Part shown: piece by piece, positions 6,779-14,374 of the stretch
How the letters are laid out: every line of letters starts with the position of its first letter
Numbering within the stretch: position 1 is the stretch's first letter
From: CAZGWJ01 sp964529445
GTDB lineage: Bacteria; Oederibacteriota; Muellerivitia; Muellerivitales; Muellerivitaceae
Reading direction: 5' to 3'
Assembly: GCA_964529445.1 (NCBI GenBank)
Contig: CAZGWJ010000059.1
Location: forward strand, 1 to 17,142
Length of the DNA: 17,142 bases
Notes under the pieces: generated by a model
What the model saw: only the letters and a program-made list of their open reading frames with translations
The model's database searches: none
What the model was told of the DNA's origin: nothing
Position numbers and translations under genes: made by a program

Positions 6779-9700
6779 TTGCGCTCCTATCCTATCCCAC
6801 CGGCGATGCTGATGCTCCTCCTGCTTCTTCCATCCGCTTCATATGCGCATACGCACGGGGTGCTCCAGGCCGTCCGGGTCCAGACGGCGCCCGTCGTGGA
6901 CGGGCGGCTCTCCGACTGGAAGGGTTACGCCGCCCACCTGGATGCGGGCAAACCGGACTGGTTCATGGGGGATTCCCGGGTGACCGGTGCCCCGGCCAAG
7001 CAGGGCGAGGAGGCCGAGGCCTGGTTCTCCGCCTGTTGGCAGGAGGACCGCCTGTACCTGGCCGCCCTGGTGTTCGACGACCGCATCGTGAGGAATCTTT
7101 CGTCCGATCCCGACAACGCCCACAAGAAGGCCGATTGCGTGGATTGGTTCATCGACCTCAACCACGACGCATCCCACTTCGTCGAGAGCCGGGCGCCCGC
7201 CTTCCGCGCGGACGATTTCGTCCTGCGGATGATCCCCTTCGAGAAGGTGTCGGGCATCAAGGGGGGGTTCTTCGTCGTGGCCCAGGGGGGCGGACTCGTC
7301 GGTTCCCAGGCGTTCCGGAAATACACCCGTTTCGCTTCGCGGGCCGTGACCGTCGCCGGGAGGGGCGCCTATGCCCTCGAGGCGTCCATCGAGCTCGACA
7401 AGATCGGGTTCCCGGGGTTGACCCGGCCCGGAGCCCTCATGGGCCTCGACTTGTCCATCCACGACTCCGATTCCTCCGCGGGATGGGAGAGGACGCTCAG
7501 CTGGTCCTCCTGGGGCGGCCGATCCTCCCGCGATTCCTCCAGTTTCGGTGACCTTCTCCTGACGGACGAGGACGGGTCGTTCCCCGTTTCATCGGGCGAT
7601 GTTTCGTCCGAAGACCCCGGATACTACCTCCTGCCAGGCAAACCCGCCTCGGTCCGACTTCTCGATGCCGCCTCGAACGGAGTCGCCCCCACGGACGGCC
7701 TCGTGGTCTGGTCCCCGCGCCGCATTCCCCGCGGGAACAACCTCTCCGGTTTCTTCGACCCGAACCCCTTCCGTCCCCTGAGCCGGCCGGTCATCCGTTA
7801 TTGCCAGGTCGGCTACCTGCCCGAGTCGCGCAAGTGGGCCCTCCTGGAGACGCCCGTGGGGCAGGACCCCGGCACCGAGACCTTCAACCTCCTCCAGGAT
7901 CGCAAGGCCGTCTTCAGCCGACGGCTCGTCAAGTGGGGAACCCGTTGGAACCGGGATTATTACCTGATGGATTTCAGCGCCTACAACGGGATCGGGAGGG
8001 GGTTCGTCCTCCAGGCCGGCAATGCCCGGAGCGAGACGTTCTCGATCCGGAAGGGAGTCTATGATTCAACGGCCACCCTCGTCCTGGGGGGATTCTTCCG
8101 GGCCCAGCGTTGCGGCAAATCCATGCCCCCCTATCACCGGGCCTGCCACCAGAAGGACGCCTATCCGGCCCCGGCCGACGCGCTGGCCGATCGTCAGCCG
8201 ATCCTGCAATTCCCCCCGGCCTACGGGATGGAGGAGCGCATCGACGTGAGCGGGGGTTTTCACGACGACGGCGGAACGGGGAAGAACATGAGCCGGTTCC
8301 CGGTCGCGCTGGATTTCATGCTCCTCGTGGCCGAGGAGTTCAACCCCAAGACGGATACCGACCACAACCTCGTGCCCGACCACCTCGAATGGCTCCGCGA
8401 GGCCCTGAAGTGGGGCTTGAAGATGCAGGACAAGGACGGCGGCGTGTTCGAGCGGGTGGTGGAATCCAGGGGCAAGCGCTACCTCGACACGGACAAGTGG
8501 GCGGACGTCACCGCCCGCTGGGTGGCCACGGCGGCCCTGGGCGCCCACGTGCTGGAAAGGCGGGACCCGGCCCTCGCGGGCAAGCTCGAGCAGAGCGCCC
8601 TGAGGGGGTGGGCCTACGTCTCACGGAACCAGAATCAGCCGGCCCGTCCCTGCATCACCGGGTGCTATCCCGAGCATCCGGCGTCCTCCTTCTGGGCCGC
8701 CGTCGAATTGCACCGTTTGACACTGGAGCCCTCCTACCTGAATGCCGCGCTCAAGCGATTGCCCTCCGTCCTGGAAGGCGAATTGGAACCCATGAGCTGG
8801 CGCGGCAACCAGATCCTGGCCCTCCTGAGACTCTACCCGCTCCTTCCGGAGAACCAGGCCAAGGCCCGCATTCGCCGGGCCCTGACCCAACACCTGAAGA
8901 CCCTCCGGGAGCTTTCGGCGAAGAACCCCTTCGGGGTGAGGTATGTGGCCGGTTTCGAGGAGGGCAACAACGCAACGCTCCTGGCCACCGCCGTGGAGAT
9001 CTTCTACCTGCAGAGGGTCTTCCCGAAGCTGGACGCTTACAGTCTCATCGAGCCGTACCGGCAATGGGTATACGGGATGAACCCCAGCGGTTATTGCTTC
9101 GTGGTCGGGCGCGGCGACCGGTACCCCCGCAACCAGACCACGGATACCGGCAAGCCCCTGCCGGGGTCCGTGGTCCCCGGCATCGTGGACGATGGACAGG
9201 GGTTCCCCCGCTACATCGATTATTCCGAGTTCCGCCAGGCCAATGAAGCCGCATTGGACGCGGCGGCGGCCAACCTCTTCCTGACCTTCGTGAAGGCGCC
9301 CTTCCGCGGCGCGTTCCGCCAGCAGGTCGAGTCCGAAACCGACCTGGAGAACCTGAAGGCCACCGAGAAGCCGCCTCGCCCGGCTCCCGGCGCCGTCCTC
9401 GATCTCAACGCGCTCTCCTCGGGCAGTTTCTGGAAGAACGGGGCCGGCGACTGGAGCGTGAAGAACTTGATGGTCGACACGGATGAGGGCCGGGCGTTCC
9501 GCTGCGAGTTCAAGACGGGCGAATGGGTGGTCACGGGCATCTCCCTGGAGGGGGATTGGTCCTCCGCCAAGGGATTGGCCCTCATGGCCCGGGGCAACGG
9601 GGCCCGGATCAAGCTGGTGGTGGATGATCCCGACGGGGAGGATTGGGGCGCCGAGGTCACCCTGCCCGCCGGCTGGAACCCCATTCGCATCCCCTTCAGC

Positions 9701-9838
9701 GCATTGAAGAAACCGTCCTGGAAGGAGAAGATCGGGAACGGACAACGGGACTTCAACGGTCCCAAAACGATGAAGATCCAGGTCTTGGGGCCGGCCAAGG
9801 GCTGGTTCGAGATCCTGGAGTTGAACCTTTACCGATGA
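6779..9838 (+). CDS. exported multidomain GH9-type glycosidase with CBM9-like and C-terminal binding-like domains
   Basis: This 1019-residue protein starts at a TTG with GGAAGG 5 bases upstream. That start keeps Arg2 ahead of the hydrophobic core of a signal peptide probably cut after ASYA (residue 23); ATG at 6806 is the alternative. Residues ~30-262 resemble a CBM9/DOMON-type sandwich (APVVDGRLSDW, DRLYLAALVFDDRI, FGDLLLTDED). Residues ~335-425 look like the Ig-like domain that precedes many GH9 modules (CQVGYLPESRKWALL). Residues ~430-840 are the GH9 (alpha/alpha)6 core, with DVSGGFHDDGGTGK at 489-502, VYGMNPSGYCFVVGRGDRYP at 764-783, and NEAA with the proton-donor glutamate Glu823. Residues ~870-1019 form another beta-sandwich of CBM11/CIA30 flavour. 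GH9 enzymes hydrolyse beta-1,4-glucans by inversion. Here the usual DAGD reads DDGG: Asp496 is kept but the base position is Gly499, so activity is uncertain. Confidence 0.87.
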   Translation: MRSYPIPPAMLMLLLLLPSASYAHTHGVLQAVRVQTAPVVDGRLSDWKGYAAHLDAGKPDWFMGDSRVTGAPAKQGEEAEAWFSACWQEDRLYLAALVFDDRIVRNLSSDPDNAHKKADCVDWFIDLNHDASHFVESRAPAFRADDFVLRMIPFEKVSGIKGGFFVVAQGGGLVGSQAFRKYTRFASRAVTVAGRGAYALEASIELDKIGFPGLTRPGALMGLDLSIHDSDSSAGWERTLSWSSWGGRSSRDSSSFGDLLLTDEDGSFPVSSGDVSSEDPGYYLLPGKPASVRLLDAASNGVAPTDGLVVWSPRRIPRGNNLSGFFDPNPFRPLSRPVIRYCQVGYLPESRKWALLETPVGQDPGTETFNLLQDRKAVFSRRLVKWGTRWNRDYYLMDFSAYNGIGRGFVLQAGNARSETFSIRKGVYDSTATLVLGGFFRAQRCGKSMPPYHRACHQKDAYPAPADALADRQPILQFPPAYGMEERIDVSGGFHDDGGTGKNMSRFPVALDFMLLVAEEFNPKTDTDHNLVPDHLEWLREALKWGLKMQDKDGGVFERVVESRGKRYLDTDKWADVTARWVATAALGAHVLERRDPALAGKLEQSALRGWAYVSRNQNQPARPCITGCYPEHPASSFWAAVELHRLTLEPSYLNAALKRLPSVLEGELEPMSWRGNQILALLRLYPLLPENQAKARIRRALTQHLKTLRELSAKNPFGVRYVAGFEEGNNATLLATAVEIFYLQRVFPKLDAYSLIEPYRQWVYGMNPSGYCFVVGRGDRYPRNQTTDTGKPLPGSVVPGIVDDGQGFPRYIDYSEFRQANEAALDAAAANLFLTFVKAPFRGAFRQQVESETDLENLKATEKPPRPAPGAVLDLNALSSGSFWKNGAGDWSVKNLMVDTDEGRAFRCEFKTGEWVVTGISLEGDWSSAKGLALMARGNGARIKLVVDDPDGEDWGAEVTLPAGWNPIRIPFSALKKPSWKEKIGNGQRDFNGPKTMKIQVLGPAKGWFEILELNLYR

Positions 9839-9850
9839 GGCGTTTGCGTG

Positions 9851-9938
9851 TGAAAAGTTCGAAAAGTGTGAAGGTTTGAAAGTCCGGTTCTTTGCCGACC
9901 CGGTCACACTTTTCGCACTTTTCAAACCTTTCAAACCG
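9851..9938. repeat. paired 8-base-period inverted repeat (GH9-xylB gap), AT-richer variant
   Basis: The left arm (9851-9886) reads as 8-base units GAAAAGTT-CGAAAAGT-GTGAAGGT-TTGAAAGT. The right arm (9899-9938) is its imperfect reverse complement (ACACTTTTCGCACTTTTC onwards). The loop is only 12 bases, so the transcript could form one long hairpin 12 bases after the GH9-type gene's stop. The units share the 8-base spacing with the CGAAG elements but a different core (GAAAAGT), so this is a distinct subfamily. Confidence 0.75.
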
Positions 9939-10008
9939 ACTCCCGTCCGTTTTTGAGAAGATGAGCGTCATCGACATGTGAGTTTCGGGACCAACACGAG
10001 GAGGTCGT

Positions 10009-11523
10009 ATGGCTTACGTCGTCGGCATCGACATCGGGACGTCCGGCACGAAGGCGATCGTGGTCTCCGCGGCGGGGAAGGTGCTTTCGAAGGTCACGGC
10101 AGAGTATTCCCTCTCGACCCCGAAACCCGGATGGGCGGAGCAGGACCCCGGCGTCTGGTGGAAGGCCGCCTGCGCGGCCGTGAAGGGCGCCCTGATGAGG
10201 GCGCGTGTCGCATCCCATGCCGTGAAGGGAGTGGGACTCTCGGGTCAGATGCATTCCTCCGTGTTCCTCGATCGCAGGGGCGAGGTCCTGCGTCCGGCGC
10301 TCCTGTGGTGCGATACCCGAACCCACGCCGAGTGCGCCGAGATCACCCGCCGCGTGGGTCTCTCCAACCTCCGGAGATGGGTCTCGAATCCCGCCCTGGA
10401 GGGGTTCACCCTGCCCAAGATCCTCTGGGTGAGGAGGAACGAGCCGAGGGTTTTCTCCCGCATCGCCCAGGTCCTCCTGCCCAAGGACTACATCCGCTAC
10501 CGCATGACCGGCGAATACGCGATGGAGGTCTCCGACGCGGCCGGAACCCTCGCTTTCGACGTGAAAAATCGCCGCTGGTCGCGGGAAATCCTGGGACGCC
10601 TCGGGTTGCCCCTTTCCTGGTTCCCGAAGGTGTTCGAATCCCAGGATATCTGCGGAAGAACCGGTGTTTCGGCCGCGAAGGCGATGGGTCTCGCGCCGGG
10701 AACCCCGGTGGTCGGGGGCGGGGCCGACAACACCTGTGGCGCGGTGGGGAACGGCATCATCCGGACAGGCGAGGTCATGGCCAGCCTGGGCACATCGGGC
10801 GTTTTCTTCGCGCATTCCGACACCGTGAAAGTGGATCCCCTGATGCGCGCCCACACCTTCTGCCATAGCGTGCCGGGAAAGTGGTACCTGATGGGCGTCA
10901 TGCTCTCTGCGGGGATGTCCCTGCGCTGGTACCGGGATACCCTCGGCCTTTCGGAGAGGGCGCCCGGGAAGGATCCCTACGACGTGCTGGCGGCGGCCGC
11001 GCGGCGCGTGCCGGAGGGGTCGGAGGGGCTTCTCTTCATGCCCTACCTCATGGGCGAACGCACGCCTCACAAGGACGCCCACGCCCGGGGGGCCTTCGTG
11101 GGAATCTCCTCGCGCCACGGCCGGGCGCATTTCGCCCGGGCTGTCTTCGAGGGCATCACCTTCGGGATGAGGGACTCGCTCGAAATCTTCCGGGAGCTGA
11201 AGGTGCCCGTGAAGCGGGTGGTGGCCACCGGGGGAGGCGCCAAGAGCGCTTTCTGGCGGCAATTGCAGGCCGACGTGTACGGTTCGGAGGTCGTCACCGT
11301 GAACTCCGGAGAGGGCCCGGCCTACGGGGCGGCCATTCTGGCGCTCGTGGGCGCCCGGGTCTTCCCCTCGGTGCCCGCCGCCTGTTCGCGCCTGGTCCGC
11401 GTGGTCTCCTCCGTGGAGCCGAACCGGAAGGCCGCGGCGCGGTACGACGAGTGGTACGCGGAGTTTCGGGCACTTTACCCCGCCTTGAAGGACCGATTCG
11501 CCGCCATCCAACAACGGCTTTGA
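10009..11523 (+). CDS. xylB: xylulokinase (FGGY family)
   Basis: XylB transfers phosphate from ATP to D-xylulose, giving D-xylulose 5-phosphate for the pentose phosphate pathway, and acts in the cytoplasm directly after XylA. At 504 residues it is close to the usual ~485-500. The N-terminal FGGY domain opens with the phosphate-binding GIDIGTSGTKAIV (6-18) and has the substrate loop GQMHSS (79-84; GQMHGA in E. coli) and LLWCDTRTHAE. The C-terminal domain carries GGGADNTCGAVG (236-247), with Asp240 as the expected catalytic base, and the nucleotide-binding VVATGGGAKSAFWRQLQADV. The ATG at 10009 has GGAGG at 10000-10004. The gene is separated from xylF by a repeat pair. Specificity for xylulose rather than another ketopentose is inferred from xylA and xylFGH alongside. 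Confidence 0.93.
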   Translation: MAYVVGIDIGTSGTKAIVVSAAGKVLSKVTAEYSLSTPKPGWAEQDPGVWWKAACAAVKGALMRARVASHAVKGVGLSGQMHSSVFLDRRGEVLRPALLWCDTRTHAECAEITRRVGLSNLRRWVSNPALEGFTLPKILWVRRNEPRVFSRIAQVLLPKDYIRYRMTGEYAMEVSDAAGTLAFDVKNRRWSREILGRLGLPLSWFPKVFESQDICGRTGVSAAKAMGLAPGTPVVGGGADNTCGAVGNGIIRTGEVMASLGTSGVFFAHSDTVKVDPLMRAHTFCHSVPGKWYLMGVMLSAGMSLRWYRDTLGLSERAPGKDPYDVLAAAARRVPEGSEGLLFMPYLMGERTPHKDAHARGAFVGISSRHGRAHFARAVFEGITFGMRDSLEIFRELKVPVKRVVATGGGAKSAFWRQLQADVYGSEVVTVNSGEGPAYGAAILALVGARVFPSVPAACSRLVRVVSSVEPNRKAAARYDEWYAEFRALYPALKDRFAAIQQRL

Positions 11524-11534
11524 CAAATACGAGG

Positions 11535-11653
11535 CCAACGCGAAGTTACGAAGCCGCGAAGAACGGCATGGCGTAATCCGATCAGAACCGCGGATCCTGG
11601 TTCGCTTGACCGTCTTCCGAAAAACCTCGCCTTTCTTCGCGTCTTAGCGTTGG
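11535..11653. repeat. paired 8-base-period inverted repeat (xylB-xylF gap)
   Basis: The left arm at 11535-11566 is CCAACG, then CGAAG-TTA-CGAAG-CCG-CGAAG-AACGG. The right arm at 11630-11653 is the reverse complement of the same pattern but exactly one 8-base unit shorter (32 against 24 bases). The arms enclose 63 unrelated bases. The one-unit difference suggests gain or loss of whole octamers, as in slippage at tandem repeats. I see no convincing promoter in the rest of this 198-base gap. Confidence 0.85.
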
Positions 11654-11721
11654 ATGTGAATTAAGATGTTTTCGTGTCATGGTTCGTATCGTTGAGCCCC
11701 ATCCCGAAACGGAGGTCTCCC

Positions 11722-12744
11722 GTGAAGAAAAGAACCCTGCTGGCGTTCGTTCTGTGCCTTGGTATCCTCCCGGGGTGCGGTCCGAAAGCGACCGACACGC
11801 GCGTCAAGATCGGGCTTTCGATGGACACGTTGAAGGAGGAACGCTGGCAGAAGGACCGCGACCTCTTCGTGAAGCGTTGCGAGGAACTGGGCGCCCGCGT
11901 ACTCGTGCAGGCCGCCAATTCCAACGACGCCCTTCAGAACTCCCAGGCTGAGAACCTGCTGACCCAGGGTGTCCAGGTGCTGGTGGTCATCCCCCACAAT
12001 GGCAAGAGCATGGGGAGCATCGTGGAATCGGCCCACAAGCAGGGCGTGCCGGTCCTGGCCTACGACCGAATCATCAACGATTGCGACCTCGACCTTTACG
12101 TCTCCTTCGACAACGTGAAGGTGGGGGAATTGCAGGCCGATTACGTCCTGAAGTTTCGACCGAGAGGCAACTACGTCCTCATCGGGGGAGCCCCCACCGA
12201 TTACAACGCGACCCTCTTCCGCAAGGGGCAGATGAACGTCCTCGATCCCGCCATCCGCCGCGGGGACGTCAAGGTGGTGGCGGACCAGTGGGCGAACGAC
12301 TGGCTGCCCGTCGAGGCCTTGAAGATCATGGAGAACGCCTTGACGCGGAACCAGAACAAGGTGGATGCCGTGGTGGTATCGAACGACGGCACGGCGGGCG
12401 GCGCCATCCAGGCCCTCGCGGAACAGAAACTGGCGGGAAAGGTCCCGGTGTCGGGCCAGGATGCGGACCTCGCGGCTTGCCAGCGCATCGTGGCGGGAAC
12501 CCAGAGCATGACGGTATACAAGCCCATCTCCAAGCTGGCCACCCGCGCCGCCGAGGCCGCCGTGGCCCTGGCGCGGAAGGACCCCCTGCCCGATGCCGTC
12601 CAGACCGTCCACAACGGGAAGAAGGAAGTCCCGTCCATCCTTCTTCCGCCCGTATCCGTGGACCGGGACAACCTCGTCTCCACGGTCATCGCGGACGGAT
12701 ACCAGAAGATGGAGGCCGTGTACAAGGACGTCCCGAACAACTGA
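11722..12744 (+). CDS. xylF: D-xylose ABC transporter, substrate-binding lipoprotein
   Basis: XylF binds D-xylose outside the inner membrane and delivers it to XylGH. The 340-residue protein follows E. coli XylF along nearly its whole length. Shared stretches include ERWQKDRDLFVKRCEELGA, VLVVIPHNGKSM, VLAYDRIINDCDLDLYVSFD, KVGELQADYVL, LKIMENALTRNQNKVDAVV, SNDGTAGGAIQAL, GQDADLAACQRI and AGTQSMTVYKPISKLA. Unlike E. coli XylF it has a lipoprotein signal ending LPGC, so it is probably anchored through Cys19. I chose the GTG at 11722 because GGAGG (11711-11715) lies 6 bases upstream and the product then begins VKKRTLL, a clean signal peptide; an ATG at 11674 would put 16 implausible residues ahead of it. 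A repeat pair precedes it and another separates it from xylG. Confidence 0.96.
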   Translation: MKKRTLLAFVLCLGILPGCGPKATDTRVKIGLSMDTLKEERWQKDRDLFVKRCEELGARVLVQAANSNDALQNSQAENLLTQGVQVLVVIPHNGKSMGSIVESAHKQGVPVLAYDRIINDCDLDLYVSFDNVKVGELQADYVLKFRPRGNYVLIGGAPTDYNATLFRKGQMNVLDPAIRRGDVKVVADQWANDWLPVEALKIMENALTRNQNKVDAVVVSNDGTAGGAIQALAEQKLAGKVPVSGQDADLAACQRIVAGTQSMTVYKPISKLATRAAEAAVALARKDPLPDAVQTVHNGKKEVPSILLPPVSVDRDNLVSTVIADGYQKMEAVYKDVPNN

Positions 12745-12750
12745 ACGGAT

Positions 12751-12843
12751 CCACCACGAAGGCACTAAGGCACGAAGATTCGGGAGTGAAAGGGGACGGG
12801 ATAATGGAGGATGTTTACTTCGTGACTTCGTGTCTTTGTGGTA
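12751..12843. repeat. paired 8-base-period inverted repeat (xylF-xylG gap)
   Basis: The left arm (12751-12778) is CCACCA followed by CGAAG-GCA-CTAAG-GCA-CGAAG. The right arm (12817-12843) is its imperfect reverse complement (ACTTCGTGACTTCGTGTC, then TTTGTGGT). They enclose 38 bases. The right arm ends 4 bases before the xylG start codon, so a folded transcript would sequester the place where a ribosome-binding site is expected. Confidence 0.85.
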
Positions 12844-12847
12844 TGAC

Positions 12848-14359
12848 GTGTCTCTGCTTGAACTAAAAGATATCACCAAGGATTTCCCCGGGGTGCGGGC
12901 CCTGGACGGCGTATCGTTCACGCTGGAAAAGGGCGAGATCCATGCCCTCTGCGGCGAGAACGGCGCGGGCAAGAGCACCCTCATCAAGGTCCTCTGCGGT
13001 GTTCATCCCGCCGGGACCTTCGGGGGCGAGATCCTCCTCGAGGGTGTGCCCCTGCGATTGCGGGACCTCCGGGATTCGGAGGACCTGGGAGTGGCCCTCA
13101 TTGCCCAGGAATTGGCCCTCGTACCGGAAATGTCCATTGCGGAGAATATCGTGCTGGGCCGGGAGCCGGTCTCGGGCGGCCTCATCCGCTGGGACGAGGC
13201 CCGGCGCATCGCGGGCGAGGCCCTGGGCCAGGTGGGTCTCACCCTGGATCCTTCCATCCCCGTGAAGGACCTGGGCGTCGGCCATCAGCAGATGGTCGAG
13301 ATCGCCAAGGCCCTCTCCAAGAAGGCCTCCCTGCTCGTTCTCGACGAACCCACGGCCGCCCTGCCGGAGGCCGACACGAACCGGCTCCTCGACCTGTTGA
13401 GGGATCTCGCGCGGCAGGGCGTCTCCTGCATCTACATCAGTCACCGGCTGGAGGAGGTTTTCCGCGTGGCGGACCGGGTCACCGTGCTTCGGGACGGACG
13501 GTCCATCTCGACCCGGTCGACGGGGGAAGCGGACATGAATCGGGTCATTTCCGACATGGTGGGTCGTGAGGTGAAGGACCTGTATCACCGGCCGCCCCGG
13601 CGGGAGGGCCGGGTCCTCCTGAAGGTGGAGGATTGGCGCGTTTCGGACCCCCTCGGTTCCGGACGGCCGGTCGTGAAGGACGTCTCCTTCGAGGTTCGCG
13701 CGGGCGAGGTGCTGGGCGTGGCGGGGCTCATGGGGGCCGGAAGGACGGCCCTGCTCGCGTCGCTCTTCGGGGCGGGTCGCGGGCCCGTGACGGGCCGCCT
13801 TTCGGTCGACGGCACCGTCAGGGCGCCCTTCGCGTCGCCGGCCGAGGCCATCGCCGCCGGGGTGGCGCTGGTGAGCGAGGATCGAAAACGCTACGGGCTC
13901 GTCCTCGAGTCGTCGGTGGGCGAGAACCTGGTCCTGCCCTCCCTGAGGCGTTTCGCGCACAACGGTTTCCTCGATCACGGGGAAGCCGGGCGCGAGGCGG
14001 GCGACCAGGTGCGGAACCTGCGCATCAAGACGCCGGGACTCCCGACCCCGGTCAGCCAATTGTCGGGCGGGAACCAGCAGAAGGTCGTGGTAGGGAAGTG
14101 GTTGATCACCGCGCCGAAGGTCCTGCTTCTGGACGAGCCTACCCGCGGCATCGACGTGGGCGCCAAGTCGGAGATGTATGACCTGATCGGCACCCTGGCC
14201 GGACGGGGCCTGGCGGTGGTGTTGGTCTCCTCCGATCTCCCCGAGGTGCTGGGGATCAGCCACCGGGTGCTCGTGATGAACCAGGGTCGCGCAACGGGCC
14301 CCTTGGACGAGAAAGAGGCAACGCCCGAGAAGGTGCTGGCCGCCGCGACACTCTCGTAG
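12848..14359 (+). CDS. xylG: D-xylose ABC transporter, double ATPase subunit
   Basis: XylG powers xylose import through XylH. The 503-residue protein has two tandem ABC domains, as in the CUT2 family. Domain one has Walker A GENGAGKST (37-45), a signature-like LGVGHQQM near 141 and Walker B LLVLDEPTAAL near 162. Domain two has the degenerate GLMGAGRTAL near 293, LSGGNQQ near 404 and LLLDEPTRGIDVG near 423. The degenerate second Walker A is normal for this family. The GTG at 12848 gives VSLLELKDITKDF, aligning with the usual XylG N-terminus. I see no Shine-Dalgarno sequence before it; the repeat's right arm lies there instead. The open frame runs upstream to 12593, but that part overlaps xylF and the repeat and looks non-coding. 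It ends 15 bases before xylH. Confidence 0.95.
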   Translation: MSLLELKDITKDFPGVRALDGVSFTLEKGEIHALCGENGAGKSTLIKVLCGVHPAGTFGGEILLEGVPLRLRDLRDSEDLGVALIAQELALVPEMSIAENIVLGREPVSGGLIRWDEARRIAGEALGQVGLTLDPSIPVKDLGVGHQQMVEIAKALSKKASLLVLDEPTAALPEADTNRLLDLLRDLARQGVSCIYISHRLEEVFRVADRVTVLRDGRSISTRSTGEADMNRVISDMVGREVKDLYHRPPRREGRVLLKVEDWRVSDPLGSGRPVVKDVSFEVRAGEVLGVAGLMGAGRTALLASLFGAGRGPVTGRLSVDGTVRAPFASPAEAIAAGVALVSEDRKRYGLVLESSVGENLVLPSLRRFAHNGFLDHGEAGREAGDQVRNLRIKTPGLPTPVSQLSGGNQQKVVVGKWLITAPKVLLLDEPTRGIDVGAKSEMYDLIGTLAGRGLAVVLVSSDLPEVLGISHRVLVMNQGRATGPLDEKEATPEKVLAAATLS

Positions 14360-14374
14360 GACGGAAGGAAAGCC

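Noticed and set aside
8110..9246. 378-codon plus-strand frame inside the GH9-type gene
   Set aside because: It is a shifted frame of the GH9-type coding sequence with Arg/Gly/Pro-rich low-complexity translation. The GH9 frame carries continuous motifs through this region.
11674..11721. ATG start for xylF 48 bases upstream
   Set aside because: It would place 16 residues before a good lipoprotein signal peptide, while GTG 11722 has a well-spaced GGAGG.
2009..12843. CRISPR array or insertion-sequence ends as an explanation of the repeats
   Set aside because: The units are 8 bases with no 25-40-base spacers of constant length, no cas genes are present, and no transposase or target-site duplication is visible.
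12593..12847. Upstream extension of the xylG reading frame
   Set aside because: It overlaps the end of xylF in another frame and then translates the repeat arm. No XylG homolog has such an extension, and VSLLELKDI matches the expected N-terminus.
12804..12866. Short Cys-rich 20-codon frame before xylG
   Set aside because: It reads straight through the repeat arm, which explains its composition, and lacks a clear ribosome-binding site. I mention it only as a possible coupling frame, not as a gene.
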